From Syntrophomonas sp. UBA5288 (GTDB lineage Bacteria; Bacillota; Syntrophomonadia; Syntrophomonadales; Syntrophomonadaceae): 26,864 bases of DNA. The stretch is taken from assembly GCA_002408445.1 (NCBI GenBank), contig DHSK01000189.1, positions 1 through 26,864 of the forward strand, given 5' to 3'. The translations under genes were made by a program, and so were the position numbers. The notes under the pieces are model-generated. The model saw nothing but the letters and a program-made list of their open reading frames with translations, was not told the origin of the DNA and did no database searches. Shown here piece after piece: positions 1 through 8,648 of this stretch; position 1 is the stretch's first letter, and each line of letters starts with the position of its first letter.

Positions 1-89
1 CCTTTTGGGCTTAGCTAAAACAACAGATTGTGCATGGCTTCCGCAAAGCCTTTATCATTTTTACTATGCTTGTTGAACTTTTTGGAATG

Positions 90-113
90 CCCGGAGGAGT
101 TTAAATCTCCGGG
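90..113 (-). other. Hairpin just downstream of istB
   Basis: CCCGGAG (90-96) and CTCCGGG (107-113) form a 7-bp GC-rich stem with a 10-base loop, 11 bases after the istB stop. No U-tract follows on the minus strand, so it is not a classical intrinsic terminator. It may simply end the IS transcript or form part of the IS end structure. Confidence 0.4.
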
Positions 114-123
114 CGGGTGGTTT

Positions 124-864
124 CTATCCACTGATGCCTTTCTTCTTCCGCATGGAATCTCCTTCGATCATTATTGTATAGGAATCGTGTACGATTCGGT
201 CGCAGATAGCGTCAGCCAGTGTCGGCTCACCGATCTTAAGATGCCAGCCACCGACATCGAATTGAGAACAGAAGATTGTGGAGGCTCTTTTATGTCTTGC
301 CTCAACAATTTCAAGCAGGTCTCTGGTTTCACTATCTTTAAGCGGAAATAAAAGCCATTCATCCAGAATTAGCAACCTTATCTGTTTGTATTGCTTTATG
401 ACCTTACGATATGACCCATCGCCCCGGGCTACGGCCAGCTCGTTAAGCAGATCAGGAAGCCTCACATATTTGACATTATAGAAATTCCGGCTGGCTGCCA
501 TTCCGAGCGAACAAGAAATAAAGGTCTTGCCACTGCCTGTGGCTCCGAGAATAATGATATTATGGCACTCTTGGATATAGTTGCAGGCAGCAAGTCTTGT
601 AATCTGCATCTTGTCCAAATTTCGGTCGGGATGATATTCAATATCTTCGATACAAGCGGTACTTATGGCATAGTCCGCATTTTTGATAAGTCGTGTCATA
701 CTATTGCTTTTGCGAGTAGCCCACTCCGCATCTACCATTAGTCCGAACCGCTCTTCAAAAGACATTCCGTTAAAGCCGCTGTCCTTCATCTGGTCACGAA
801 ATGCTCGTGCCATCACGCTTAGCCGCATTTCCTGCAGCTTGGAGACGGTATTTTCATTAAGCAT
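124..864 (-). CDS. istB: IstB, IS21-family transposition helper ATPase
   Basis: AAA+ ATPase that assists the IstA transposase in target selection and strand transfer. The 246-residue protein has the usual IstB length. It carries a Walker A motif GATGSGKTF near residue 108 and a Walker B-like LLILDEW near residue 165, followed by the usual SQFDVGGWH segment and a basic C-terminus. The ATG overlaps the istA stop by one base (TGATG), and AGGAGG lies about 6 bases upstream inside istA, so translation is probably coupled. No internal stop or frameshift is visible. The protein looks intact even though its partner IstA is interrupted. Confidence 0.93.
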   Translation of the reverse strand: MLNENTVSKLQEMRLSVMARAFRDQMKDSGFNGMSFEERFGLMVDAEWATRKSNSMTRLIKNADYAISTACIEDIEYHPDRNLDKMQITRLAACNYIQECHNIIILGATGSGKTFISCSLGMAASRNFYNVKYVRLPDLLNELAVARGDGSYRKVIKQYKQIRLLILDEWLLFPLKDSETRDLLEIVEARHKRASTIFCSQFDVGGWHLKIGEPTLADAICDRIVHDSYTIMIEGDSMRKKKGISG

Positions 865-2387
865 CAGTCGTCCCTCCTCTTGTAGTATTCGGCACCGCGA
901 GTAAAGCCGTATTGAGAGGCTGCTGATGTAGTTTCAGGAACAGGCTCACTTTCAAGAAGCCTGTCTTGTCCAGATTTAAGAATAGCCTGAACACTCTTTA
1001 GACTAGGCCTTACAGTGTACGATAGTGCTCGTACACTGGCAGATTCCAACCGCTGCGCAGAATATTTATCTGCTAATTTTAACAGCGCCATGCAGGATTT
1101 GTAGCCCTGCTGCTCAGTTTTATGACTGTTAAGGAAAAAGTAAACCACTGTGGTGGTTTTTTCACCAATCTTTCTTGCCCAGTTAATGAACCGTTCCGAA
1201 TTCCATTTGACATACTTCTGGTGATCCAACGGCATATGATCTTCATTCGTACTGTATTGAAAGCAATACGATTGCCATCTGCCATCAATGAAAATTTCAA
1301 CCACGTTTCTAGTAAAGCGTACATTGACCTTTTGCTTGATATATTAGTAGGGACATGAGTAATTTTGTGAATCTATGCTGATATGGTAGTTGAACTGGAT
1401 CGTGGCGATCTTCCATGTTGCCAGCTCATACGGCCTATCCGGCAGGGGAAGCAAAAACGGCTTCTCCTCCGAAAAGGCGATCACTCTGCTACCATCCTTT
1501 TTCTGAAAAGGCTTGTTGTTAAATTCAATTAATTTCTTAATAATTGCTTCATTCAACTCGCGCAGCGATAAGAATTGTTGATTTCGCAAAGCCGCCAGTA
1601 TCCATGTAGAAATGATTCCAACGGAGCCTTCAACTGTAGCTTTATCTTTTGGCGCCCCCGGCCGTGCCGGTATTACTGCTGTGCCATAATGCTCTGCAAG
1701 CTCCTGGTATGTTTTATTGATAACTGTTTCGCTTCTGGAGACCTTTGTAACGCCGGTCTTTAAGTTATCCGGAGTAAGGATACGGGTAACACCGCCGAAA
1801 AATCGGTAGGCATTTACATGTGCGTATGTCCAGCACTCCTGATTCTGCGATAGAAACGCCTCCACGTAGGCATAGCCGCTATATGGCAGGACTGCCACAA
1901 ATACATAGGCTTTTATGAGGTCTCCGGTATCTGTATCAATTATGAAAGCGTTTTGACCCGCCCAATCTACCTCCATAATTTCACCAGGCTTGTGGTTGAG
2001 ATGCATGGTAGCCTTGGTTTTACGCACATAATCGCTGTAGTATTTGTTGAATTGGGTGGATTTGTACGGGATCTCACCAGCCTCACGGCATTGGTCGCAG
2101 TATTCCAACCACAACAAACTCAGTGTAACGCCGCTTTTGGCCATTTCACGATGGACATAATCATAGTCCGGCATCTTGTAAGCCACTCTCGCTACATTGG
2201 GTGGAAAAAGCCTGTTTAAGAGTTCCTTGTTGTTCCAGTCTTGAACCTGCTCCCAATTAAGTCCGCATTCAGCAGCACGTTTCAAAACATTTGCCACAGT
2301 ATTTCTTGAACACTCGCAGGCGGCGGCAATGTCCTGTTTCTTGATCCCAAGTGCATCAAGCCTCAGAATCTCCCTGTAATTGGTCAT
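864..2387 (-). pseudogene. istA: istA, IS21-family transposase interrupted by one nonsense codon
   Basis: DDE-type transposase of IS21. The N-terminal part (2387 down to 1344) has the helix-turn-helix region, then VDWAGQNAFIID with the first catalytic Asp, LTPDNLKTGV with the second, and the KDKATVEG region with the Glu. Reading stops at TAA (1344-1346) after YSCPY. The same frame then continues without a break as YIKQKVNVRFT and on to the usual IstA C-terminus ending at 864. IstA proteins commonly have Glu at this position (PYEYIKQKV), so a single GAA-to-TAA change explains it. Without the stop the protein would be about 507 aa, the normal length. The start is taken as the second ATG (2387), 8 bases after AGGAGG. 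The ATG at 2393 is only 2 bases away from it. Confidence 0.88.
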
Positions 2388-2537
2388 CCACATGACCTCC
2401 TATGAATTTATTTGCATCAAAATGACACATAAATCCATTATATAGAGGCATACAAACGATTTTTTCATAATGCACAACTGGCGCGGCGGTCTTGCACATT
2501 TTCCAGCGGTCAGCATGCACAAGTATGCCGGTCAACA

Positions 2538-2840
2538 TGTTAAATTTGGGGCGGCATATTCACATCTGTTCAGATCAGTTGAATTATATGGGAGTTTCAC
2601 TCAGAATATCAGATAGCTATGCGGTAATTCTTACGAGAATTTTCAGGACATATCAGCTTAACAATTCCACTAACGATAGACATACCCTATAAACTTTTTA
2701 ATTCACTATAGTACATTAAAAAAATTTATTTTATGGTCACACTAGTCCTGAAGTTCAGTAGTTCTTTTAAGGAGCTTACTAAAAGAAACTGCAATTGGTA
2801 TTAATCTATCTTTCTCTTCTTGACAAAGTTGTGTGTTTTT
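2538..2840. other. Intergenic stretch between IS21 and the U32 gene
   Basis: About 300 bases without a convincing gene, AT-rich towards the right. One imperfect hairpin, AGTTCTTTTA (2759-2768) with TAAAAGAAACT (about 2779-2789), lies about 50 bases downstream of the U32 stop on the minus strand. It has no U-tract, so termination there is only possible. The part next to the IS (2540-2650) has higher GC and may be leftover mobile-element DNA, but I recognise nothing in it. Confidence 0.4.
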
Positions 2841-3947
2841 TTAGTTAATTTTTCCCTCTCTAAAATCATTTATTTTATTCTCAAAAAATTCTGTCCATTT
2901 GCAAAGAGCAGCAGAATTAACTTCTATTGATGATAACGCTTTATGACATTTTTGACATTTCGAACAGCCATATCTATTGCAGAGAATTTTTTCATCGAAA
3001 ACATCTTGTAGAAATTGTGCCACTTCTACAGAGTTCTTTATATTAAATACTTCAGAATACACACTTTTAGAAAAGCACATAAGCAGCTCTGCTAAATTTC
3101 CATTAAAAAATCCGTCATTATATATAGACACAACTTTATTGATATCAGCATCGTTGTTATGCATTTCTCGCCCTGAAACTTTAAATCTATCAATCCCGAT
3201 ATCTATGTATTTATTGATATCATCCGGCCTTATCCATGGCATATTTAAAACATTACGTTTATTATCAAATTTAATTAATGCACATTTATATCCATAATAT
3301 TCAGGTATCATACCAGATTCAATAGTTGCATGTGCTCCATAATTATAATGATATTGTCGATAAGGGCAATCCGAAAGGCAAAATGAATTAGCAATTACAC
3401 CAATCTTTTTATTATGCGAATAAGCAATTTTTGTAAGAGATTTCAACAGCGAAAAATTCCTATAGGCTTTTTCGTGTATGTATATATTATCAACATTTTC
3501 ATATTCACAAAAAGCTTCTAATTTTGATAAAGAATCAATTCCTGTTATAACAGATACCGTCACCTTTAATTGCGGAAACTCTTTTCTGATAATTTCAATT
3601 AGCGATGGCAGGGCAATTGTAACATGTTCTACTCCATAATCTATAAGACCAGATATCTGATGGATAATATTTTCCCGCGATTCTGATTTATATTCACCAT
3701 TCTGCAAACAACTTGCGTTAATAGTATAATTAAATTTAATATTGTTTTTTTTTGCAAAATTTATGTATTCCACAATTTGTTCTTTAGAAGCTTCTGGCAA
3801 ACCAGAATACTTACGCCCCGACCCCAGTGTAGATGCTTTTAAATTTCCATACACCTCATCAATTTTTATTGATATATTTTCGTTTAACTTTGCTATCTCT
3901 TTAATTGACTCAATCCTAAAATCTGCAGGAACTGTAAAAATGCTCAT
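2841..3947 (-). CDS. U32-family (UbiU/UbiV-like) Fe-S protein
   Basis: A 368-aa protein resembling the U32 'peptidase' superfamily. Its studied members are mostly Fe-S enzymes, not proteases: UbiU/UbiV and RlhA-type proteins carry out oxygen-independent hydroxylation, with prephenate as hydroxyl donor where known. Visible traits are GRKYSGLPEAS near residue 44, FNYTINASC with Cys80, then NSFCLSDCPYRQYH with Cys190 and Cys194, and YYGYKC with Cys222. These four Cys could ligate a [4Fe-4S] cluster. A second Cys group, CNRYGCSKCQKC (323-334), sits near the C-terminus. The start at 3947 is chosen because GGAGG lies 9 bases upstream. An in-frame TTG extension to 4091 would translate a symmetrical leader and is rejected. 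The gene follows the carbamoyltransferase and SGNH genes on the same strand. The family call is fairly firm, but the substrate is unknown. Confidence 0.72.
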   Translation of the reverse strand: MSIFTVPADFRIESIKEIAKLNENISIKIDEVYGNLKASTLGSGRKYSGLPEASKEQIVEYINFAKKNNIKFNYTINASCLQNGEYKSESRENIIHQISGLIDYGVEHVTIALPSLIEIIRKEFPQLKVTVSVITGIDSLSKLEAFCEYENVDNIYIHEKAYRNFSLLKSLTKIAYSHNKKIGVIANSFCLSDCPYRQYHYNYGAHATIESGMIPEYYGYKCALIKFDNKRNVLNMPWIRPDDINKYIDIGIDRFKVSGREMHNNDADINKVVSIYNDGFFNGNLAELLMCFSKSVYSEVFNIKNSVEVAQFLQDVFDEKILCNRYGCSKCQKCHKALSSIEVNSAALCKWTEFFENKINDFREGKIN

Positions 3948-3982
3948 CACAAAAACCTCCAATAATAAATATTGTGAATTAT

Positions 3983-4068
3983 CACCAGCACAATTGGCAA
4001 ACAGTGCGGAAACCTTTTTCAACCAACTCGGTTGGCAGTCTCTACAATATTGTAGAGACTTGTGCTGG
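3983..4068 (-). promoter_or_regulatory. Structured 5' leader or operator region of the U32 gene
   Basis: Directly seen: CCAGCACAA (3985-3993) pairs with TTGTGCTGG (4060-4068), giving a 9-bp closing stem. Inside it are a perfect 24-bp palindrome at 4037-4060, with core CTACAATATTGTAG, and a short hairpin CCAAC-TCG-GTTGG at 4023-4035. Read on the minus strand this is one outer stem enclosing two hairpins, ending 38 bases before the U32 start and about 25 bases before its GGAGG. It matches no riboswitch class I know. It could be a structured RNA leader, or the palindrome could be a repressor operator on DNA. Confidence 0.5.
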
Positions 4069-4276
4069 CTTTTAACAGCTAATTTCTCCAACCTAAATCC
4101 CTACATCAATTGGAAGAAAGTATTTTCATTTTATCAACAATAAATCCTTATAAATGGACTTATAAAAGTATTATTCTATTAGCGACATCGGTTACTTGAT
4201 TATGAATGCGATACTGTATAATTTTGCTAGCTTTTCCACGATAGTAACCGTTTTTAACCAACTATTCTTGTAACTC
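4069..4276. other. Intergenic region between the SGNH gene and the U32 leader
   Basis: AT-rich and with no gene. An 8-bp inverted repeat, CGGTTACT (4189-4196) and AGTAACCG (4243-4250), is separated by 46 bases that contain a TATA-rich stretch (GATACTGTATAAT). It may mark a promoter or operator for a separate U32 transcript. I do not see a convincing -35/-10 pair on the minus strand. Confidence 0.3.
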
Positions 4277-6421
4277 TCATTTCGTTTTTTTTCTTACTCT
4301 CATGGAAAAAATTTCCCCGAATATTGGATAAAATTCAACATTTCTTCCTTTTACATATCGATCCTTCAAGTCACTTATAGCCTTTTCTTCGTTTTGTTCA
4401 AGTTCGGGCCATTCAAGCGATACTCTATTGAATCCTTTTGATAAACATCCTGCAGATATCGTAACTTTATGCATTGTCCATTTATCAATAACAAAAATAT
4501 TTTTTATGACTTTGTTATTAATAACAACAGATACTCTTTTTTTCTCTTTAGCAGTAAAAGAAGTTGGCAAGCGTAATACTATTTCCATTTCCAAATCATT
4601 TAAAGTATCTGAAGCTAACGTAAAGTAGGACCACGGCCACCAAGATTTATGATAAGGCATATTTCTCCATGTCCCATTTTCTGAATCTATCGCAGCCATA
4701 GTATGGGAATTAATCCATTCCATATATTGAGGATTAATCAAGTCAACTCCTTTATCCAGCAGATTTATATAAGCACGTTGATATTCTTCCAGCAGTTTTT
4801 TACCCTTTCTTCCATTTGCTGTTAAAATTTCACATATGCAAGTTATCGCAAATGCATCTACACCAGGAGCTTGTTGAGTAATCGGGAGATCAAGGGGCGA
4901 ATTCAGCATATCAGACAGTTTTTGGCCTGATTTACTCAATGCAAATCCGGTACCAAATTGACACCCTCTTGCCTTTATATATAATTCCATAATATCCAAA
5001 ACAGTTTCACAACAGTCTACAGCCTTTTGAAATAAAGAAACATATTTCTTCATATTAAAATTATTTATAACTGGCCTATTTAGGTGCGTATTATAAAGGG
5101 CAATACAAAAATAGGCTGTAGCTAAATAAAATGATCCAACGGTATGATTATCATCATCTATATTTTTAATTTGCACATCACAGTTAGTAATATATCCAGC
5201 AATTGGTGCCATACTAATTTTGTATCCTTCTGGACTAAGATGACAGTAATCAACGAAGAAAGGACTACCGACTACTTTCTCACCTGAAAATTTTTGAAAA
5301 ATTTCTTCCATATCAAAGAAAAAAATATGTTTAAAACTTTTCTCTTCCCTTTTTATTTCTTTTCGAACTAAAGATGACATTCCAGGAAATGATGTAATCT
5401 CATCGAACAATAATGAATTGTCACTCTCAGCAGCACAATAGGCATATGCTTCTTCATTACGCCCCAGTTTCATAAGACAGTTTGCAACAATTCTACTGGA
5501 TGTTGCGTTTGTGCCACCATCTATTTGTATCATCTCAACACCAAGTTTTAAGCCCGATTCATAATCTTTATTTTCTATAGCATGAACAGCTAGTTTAAAC
5601 TTCTCATACCATTTACTCGTTTTTTTATTGTCCAACCAATGCAAAGGATAACGTCTTTCCCAATCTTTATAGTTGACTGCTGGTAATACAAACAAAAATT
5701 GTGTTTGTACTTCACTTGAAATACCGTCGATTTGACGCAAAATTTCTTTAGCAAACTCCACTGATTTTTCTTTGTACTGTTGAATAATTGCACAAATATT
5801 TCCTTTATCTAAGGCATTAACATACATCCTACGCCTAGATATAGGTCCACTATGTTCTATCGTAATGTCGGTATACCAGTTGTTTCCTGCTATAACCACT
5901 ATATAATCAGGATTTATTTGTAACGCAGCTCTACAGGTTTCCAGTAAGGCTCCTGCATTCATACTGTTACGCGTCAAATCAATGACATCCCACATTCCTT
6001 CAGAATGTAATTCCAAATATTCTGAAAGCGTTTTTGTTGGACTAATATGGGGCGTAAAAAACATTCCTGCAGCCACAGATTCTCCAATCACGCAGACTCG
6101 TTTATGCGTGGACTTTTTTTTGAGGCAAAATTGTTTACAATTGCTTTCCCAAAATGCGGTGTCTGCTTGTTTATTACGTACAAATACAACTTCACCATCT
6201 TCAAAAACCGGAGACCAAGTACCAATAGGAAGATACCCCGTTTCATTTGGTTGTGAAGGCGGTATGTTACTTTCTGTTAGTTTTAGAACATCATCTTTAT
6301 CCGAGTCTTTAAACAAATATAGCTGCATAAGACGAAATAGCTCTAAACCAGCTTCATCATCTTGAAACAGAATTTTTTTTATTTTTTCTACATTATTTCC
6401 CTGATACTCACCTTGTATCAT
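4277..6421 (-). CDS. SGNH/GDSL-type hydrolase or acyltransferase-like protein with large insertion and C-terminal extension
   Basis: A 714-aa protein with the SGNH-hydrolase blocks: GESVAAG (Ser115, nucleophile, block I), IAGNNWY (Asn near 181, block III, here GNN instead of GND) and VDYCHLSPEGY (Asp391 and His394, block V). About 200 residues with an alpha-helical, TPR-like look (KDYESGLKLGVEMIQ, LMKLGRNEEAYAYC) sit between blocks III and V. After residue 415 come a further helical region and a probable beta-sandwich C-terminus. There is no signal peptide or membrane segment, so it is cytosolic. SGNH proteins hydrolyse or transfer ester-linked acyl groups. The ATG at 6421 has GGAG 8 bases upstream. 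The GTG at 6430 overlaps that site and is rejected. It lies 24 bases after the carbamoyltransferase stop and is probably in its operon. The substrate is unknown. Confidence 0.68.
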   Translation of the reverse strand: MIQGEYQGNNVEKIKKILFQDDEAGLELFRLMQLYLFKDSDKDDVLKLTESNIPPSQPNETGYLPIGTWSPVFEDGEVVFVRNKQADTAFWESNCKQFCLKKKSTHKRVCVIGESVAAGMFFTPHISPTKTLSEYLELHSEGMWDVIDLTRNSMNAGALLETCRAALQINPDYIVVIAGNNWYTDITIEHSGPISRRRMYVNALDKGNICAIIQQYKEKSVEFAKEILRQIDGISSEVQTQFLFVLPAVNYKDWERRYPLHWLDNKKTSKWYEKFKLAVHAIENKDYESGLKLGVEMIQIDGGTNATSSRIVANCLMKLGRNEEAYAYCAAESDNSLLFDEITSFPGMSSLVRKEIKREEKSFKHIFFFDMEEIFQKFSGEKVVGSPFFVDYCHLSPEGYKISMAPIAGYITNCDVQIKNIDDDNHTVGSFYLATAYFCIALYNTHLNRPVINNFNMKKYVSLFQKAVDCCETVLDIMELYIKARGCQFGTGFALSKSGQKLSDMLNSPLDLPITQQAPGVDAFAITCICEILTANGRKGKKLLEEYQRAYINLLDKGVDLINPQYMEWINSHTMAAIDSENGTWRNMPYHKSWWPWSYFTLASDTLNDLEMEIVLRLPTSFTAKEKKRVSVVINNKVIKNIFVIDKWTMHKVTISAGCLSKGFNRVSLEWPELEQNEEKAISDLKDRYVKGRNVEFYPIFGEIFSMRVRKKTK

Positions 6422-6445
6422 ACCAAGCACTCCTTTCCCAATATA

Positions 6446-8218
6446 TCAAATAAAAGTATATATTGCTTCAGCTTGTCGCGGCCGTCCGCTAAATAAATCT
6501 CGAGAAGGCTTAATAACCCCTGATTCTCGCTCAGCCATTTGAACAAATTTATCAGATAATGCAGATCTGTCAATAAAAAAATCTTCTAACACTAAAACAT
6601 CAATACCTGAATTACCGAAACATCTAAGTGCGTCAATAGGAGTGCAAACAATTGGCTCACCTCTAACATTAAATGATGTATTAACTAAAATTGGGCAACC
6701 TGTCCTTTCGTAAAAGCATTTTATCAACGAGTGCATTCTAGGATTAGTTTCTGCACTTACTGTCTGAATTCTGGCAGAACCGTCTACGTGAGTAACAGCT
6801 GGTAAATACAAATCTGACTCAACTTGACATGTTTCTAACATATACGGCGATGCACCTTCAAAATCCATGTGTTCATGCGTATACTCTTCTAAAATTGCTG
6901 GTGCAAACGGACGGAATGCTTCTCTTTTTTTTACCAAGTTATTTAATTTATCCCTCATACCTTCATCCCTAGAATCTGCTAAAATACTTCGTGCTCCTAA
7001 TGCTCTGGGGCCAAACTCCATCCTTCCCTGAAACCATCCAATCACTTTATTTTCCAAAATACGATCTACAACAGCTTGGTTTAACCCGTCTCTGTTATTC
7101 CTATAATCTATGGCGTCTACTTCTAATGACGATAGCATTTCCGCAATTTCTTGTGATGAGTACGACGGACCTAAATATACATGTTTCAAAGGCTCACATG
7201 CTTGATTGGTTAATTCAGTGTAAGCTAACGCTGCAGCCCCAAGCGCTGAACCAGAATCTCCTGCTGAAGGTTGCACAAAGATATTCTCAAATATACCCGC
7301 CTTGCGAATAGCATGAGTTGCTACACAATTAAGCGCTACGCCACCAGACATGCAAAGATTACTCGTGTCAACTTTCTCCTTCAAATCACGTACCTGTTTA
7401 ATAAGAATTTCTTCTAATACCACTTGTAAACTTCTTGCCAAATCCTTATGCACTTGCTCTATTTTTGATTCAGGAATTCTGGGTGTTATTCCTAAATAGT
7501 CAACCAAATTATCAGTATACATACGGTTGATTTGTCCGAAGTCAAAATACTTCATATTAAGTTCAAAAGAAAACTTATCAGGCATACTATAGAGATTGCG
7601 AAGTTTATCTGCATATATAGGTTTTCCATAAGGCGCAAGTCCCATTACCTTGTATTCTCCATTTAACACTTTAAACCCCAAATAATTAGTCAGGGTACTA
7701 TAAAACAAACCAACAGAATGCGGGTATGTAATCCGTTCAAACAAATCAATCTGCTGGCCCTTTGCAGAACCAAACGTACTAGTATCCCACTCTCCAACCG
7801 CATCGTTAGTAAGTATTGCAGCATCTTCAAAGCCTGAAAAAAGATAGCTACTAGCAGCATGGGAAAGGTGATGATCATAATGCTTAATTATCCCCTCATA
7901 TCCTAAGACCTCTCGAATTTCACGGAATGGTTTGGTATAATCCAACCAACTTAGCTCATCATCTGCTGACTGATTGAAATTGTGAATCAATTGTCTAGCT
8001 ATTTTCTTCTCTAGATTTTCATAATATGCGATGCAATCCACATCAGTAATGCTAATTCCACCCGTTTCCAAACAATATCGAAATGCTCTGATAGGAAGCC
8101 TAGAATCATTTTTAAAACGAGAAAATCGTTCTTCTGATACAGCACATACTAGTTTACCATCTTGAATGAGTGCACACGATGAATCATGAAAATAAGCATT
8201 AATTCCAATAATATTCAT
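6446..8218 (-). CDS. NodU/TobZ-family O-carbamoyltransferase
   Basis: A 590-aa protein, full length for the family that makes carbamoyl-AMP from carbamoyl phosphate and ATP and then passes the carbamoyl group to a hydroxyl of a small molecule or sugar (NodU on Nod factors, TobZ on tobramycin, CmcH on cephems). The N-terminal ASKHA/Kae1-like domain has INAYFHDSSCAL (His11), EERFSRFKNDSRLP and YDHHLSHAASSYLF (metal-binding His cluster near 117). The C-terminal YrdC-like domain has CMSGGVALN, GDSGSALGAA, GWFQGRMEFGPRALGARS and VNTSFNVRGEPIV. AAGGAGG lies 5 bases before the ATG. First gene of a minus-strand operon with the SGNH gene. The acceptor is unknown, and neighbours give no peptide synthetase, polyketide synthase or glycosyltransferase. 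Confidence 0.92.
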   Translation of the reverse strand: MNIIGINAYFHDSSCALIQDGKLVCAVSEERFSRFKNDSRLPIRAFRYCLETGGISITDVDCIAYYENLEKKIARQLIHNFNQSADDELSWLDYTKPFREIREVLGYEGIIKHYDHHLSHAASSYLFSGFEDAAILTNDAVGEWDTSTFGSAKGQQIDLFERITYPHSVGLFYSTLTNYLGFKVLNGEYKVMGLAPYGKPIYADKLRNLYSMPDKFSFELNMKYFDFGQINRMYTDNLVDYLGITPRIPESKIEQVHKDLARSLQVVLEEILIKQVRDLKEKVDTSNLCMSGGVALNCVATHAIRKAGIFENIFVQPSAGDSGSALGAAALAYTELTNQACEPLKHVYLGPSYSSQEIAEMLSSLEVDAIDYRNNRDGLNQAVVDRILENKVIGWFQGRMEFGPRALGARSILADSRDEGMRDKLNNLVKKREAFRPFAPAILEEYTHEHMDFEGASPYMLETCQVESDLYLPAVTHVDGSARIQTVSAETNPRMHSLIKCFYERTGCPILVNTSFNVRGEPIVCTPIDALRCFGNSGIDVLVLEDFFIDRSALSDKFVQMAERESGVIKPSRDLFSGRPRQAEAIYTFI

Positions 8219-8648
8219 AAAACCTCCTTATCTTTCCTACTGCTGAAATCCATCACTTGCCTATATTTTTCAGCAGCGATAACTATTCAGGATCACTTTT
8301 TCAAAAATAAAGTCCGGGTATCCTGAAATTGCATTTTCAATTGCTACATTATAACCCTGCTTATGGGCTATACCGACACTGCATATGACATAATTTTTAG
8401 ATATTCACATACGCTTTCTTCACTTAGGAAGTAGTCGGATGCTTTTTAATTAGCAAGGTTACTTTCATTAATAATCCTCTAAAAAATTATTTCCCTTTAT
8501 TTTTATCACTTTTATTAAGATAGTGCTTCAACTTGTATAAAACACGGATTTTTATGTAAAAAATACGGATATAGAGTATTGCAATCACCTATTTTAAAGA
8601 TGATAGTGTGAAAGGAAGTAGAAGACAGCTGAAAAATAGCACACTTTA
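8219..8648. promoter_or_regulatory. Upstream region and leader of the carbamoyltransferase operon
   Basis: No gene over 430 bases. Two inverted repeats lie just upstream of the carbamoyltransferase ribosome binding site: CTGCTGAAA (8240-8248) with TTTCAGCAG (8268-8276), and TTCAGGAT (8286-8293) with ATCCTGAA (8320-8327). On the minus strand they would make two successive hairpins in the 5' leader. A weak promoter candidate on the minus strand is TTGAAG (8531-8526), 17 bases, then TGATAA (8508-8503). The right part is AT-rich and probably includes the junction with the truncated relaxase gene. Confidence 0.4.

Larger units (their letters stand above)
1..2537 (-). mobile_element. IS21-family insertion sequence, left end outside the window
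   Basis: Minus-strand istA and istB overlap at a TGATG stop/start, the standard IS21 layout. Upstream of istA, three repeats containing TGTGCA lie between about 2465 and 2523. The outermost sequence, read on the minus strand, begins TGTTGACCGGCATAC at 2537, which fits an IS21 terminus. On the other side one inverted copy of the repeat (TTGTGCATGG) sits at 28-37, with no TGTTGA terminus at the matching distance beyond it. The far end is therefore probably before base 1, and a target-site duplication cannot be checked. IstA is broken by a nonsense codon, so the copy is probably not autonomous. Confidence 0.8.

Noticed and set aside
1344..1346. Programmed readthrough or recoding of TAA in istA
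   Set aside because: No known recoding signal follows, and IS21 elements do not use one here. A point mutation (Glu codon to TAA) is simpler.
3948..4091. 48-residue N-terminal extension of the U32 protein from a TTG codon
   Set aside because: It would translate the symmetrical leader. It resembles no U32 N-terminus, and a strong GGAGG stands before the ATG at 3947.
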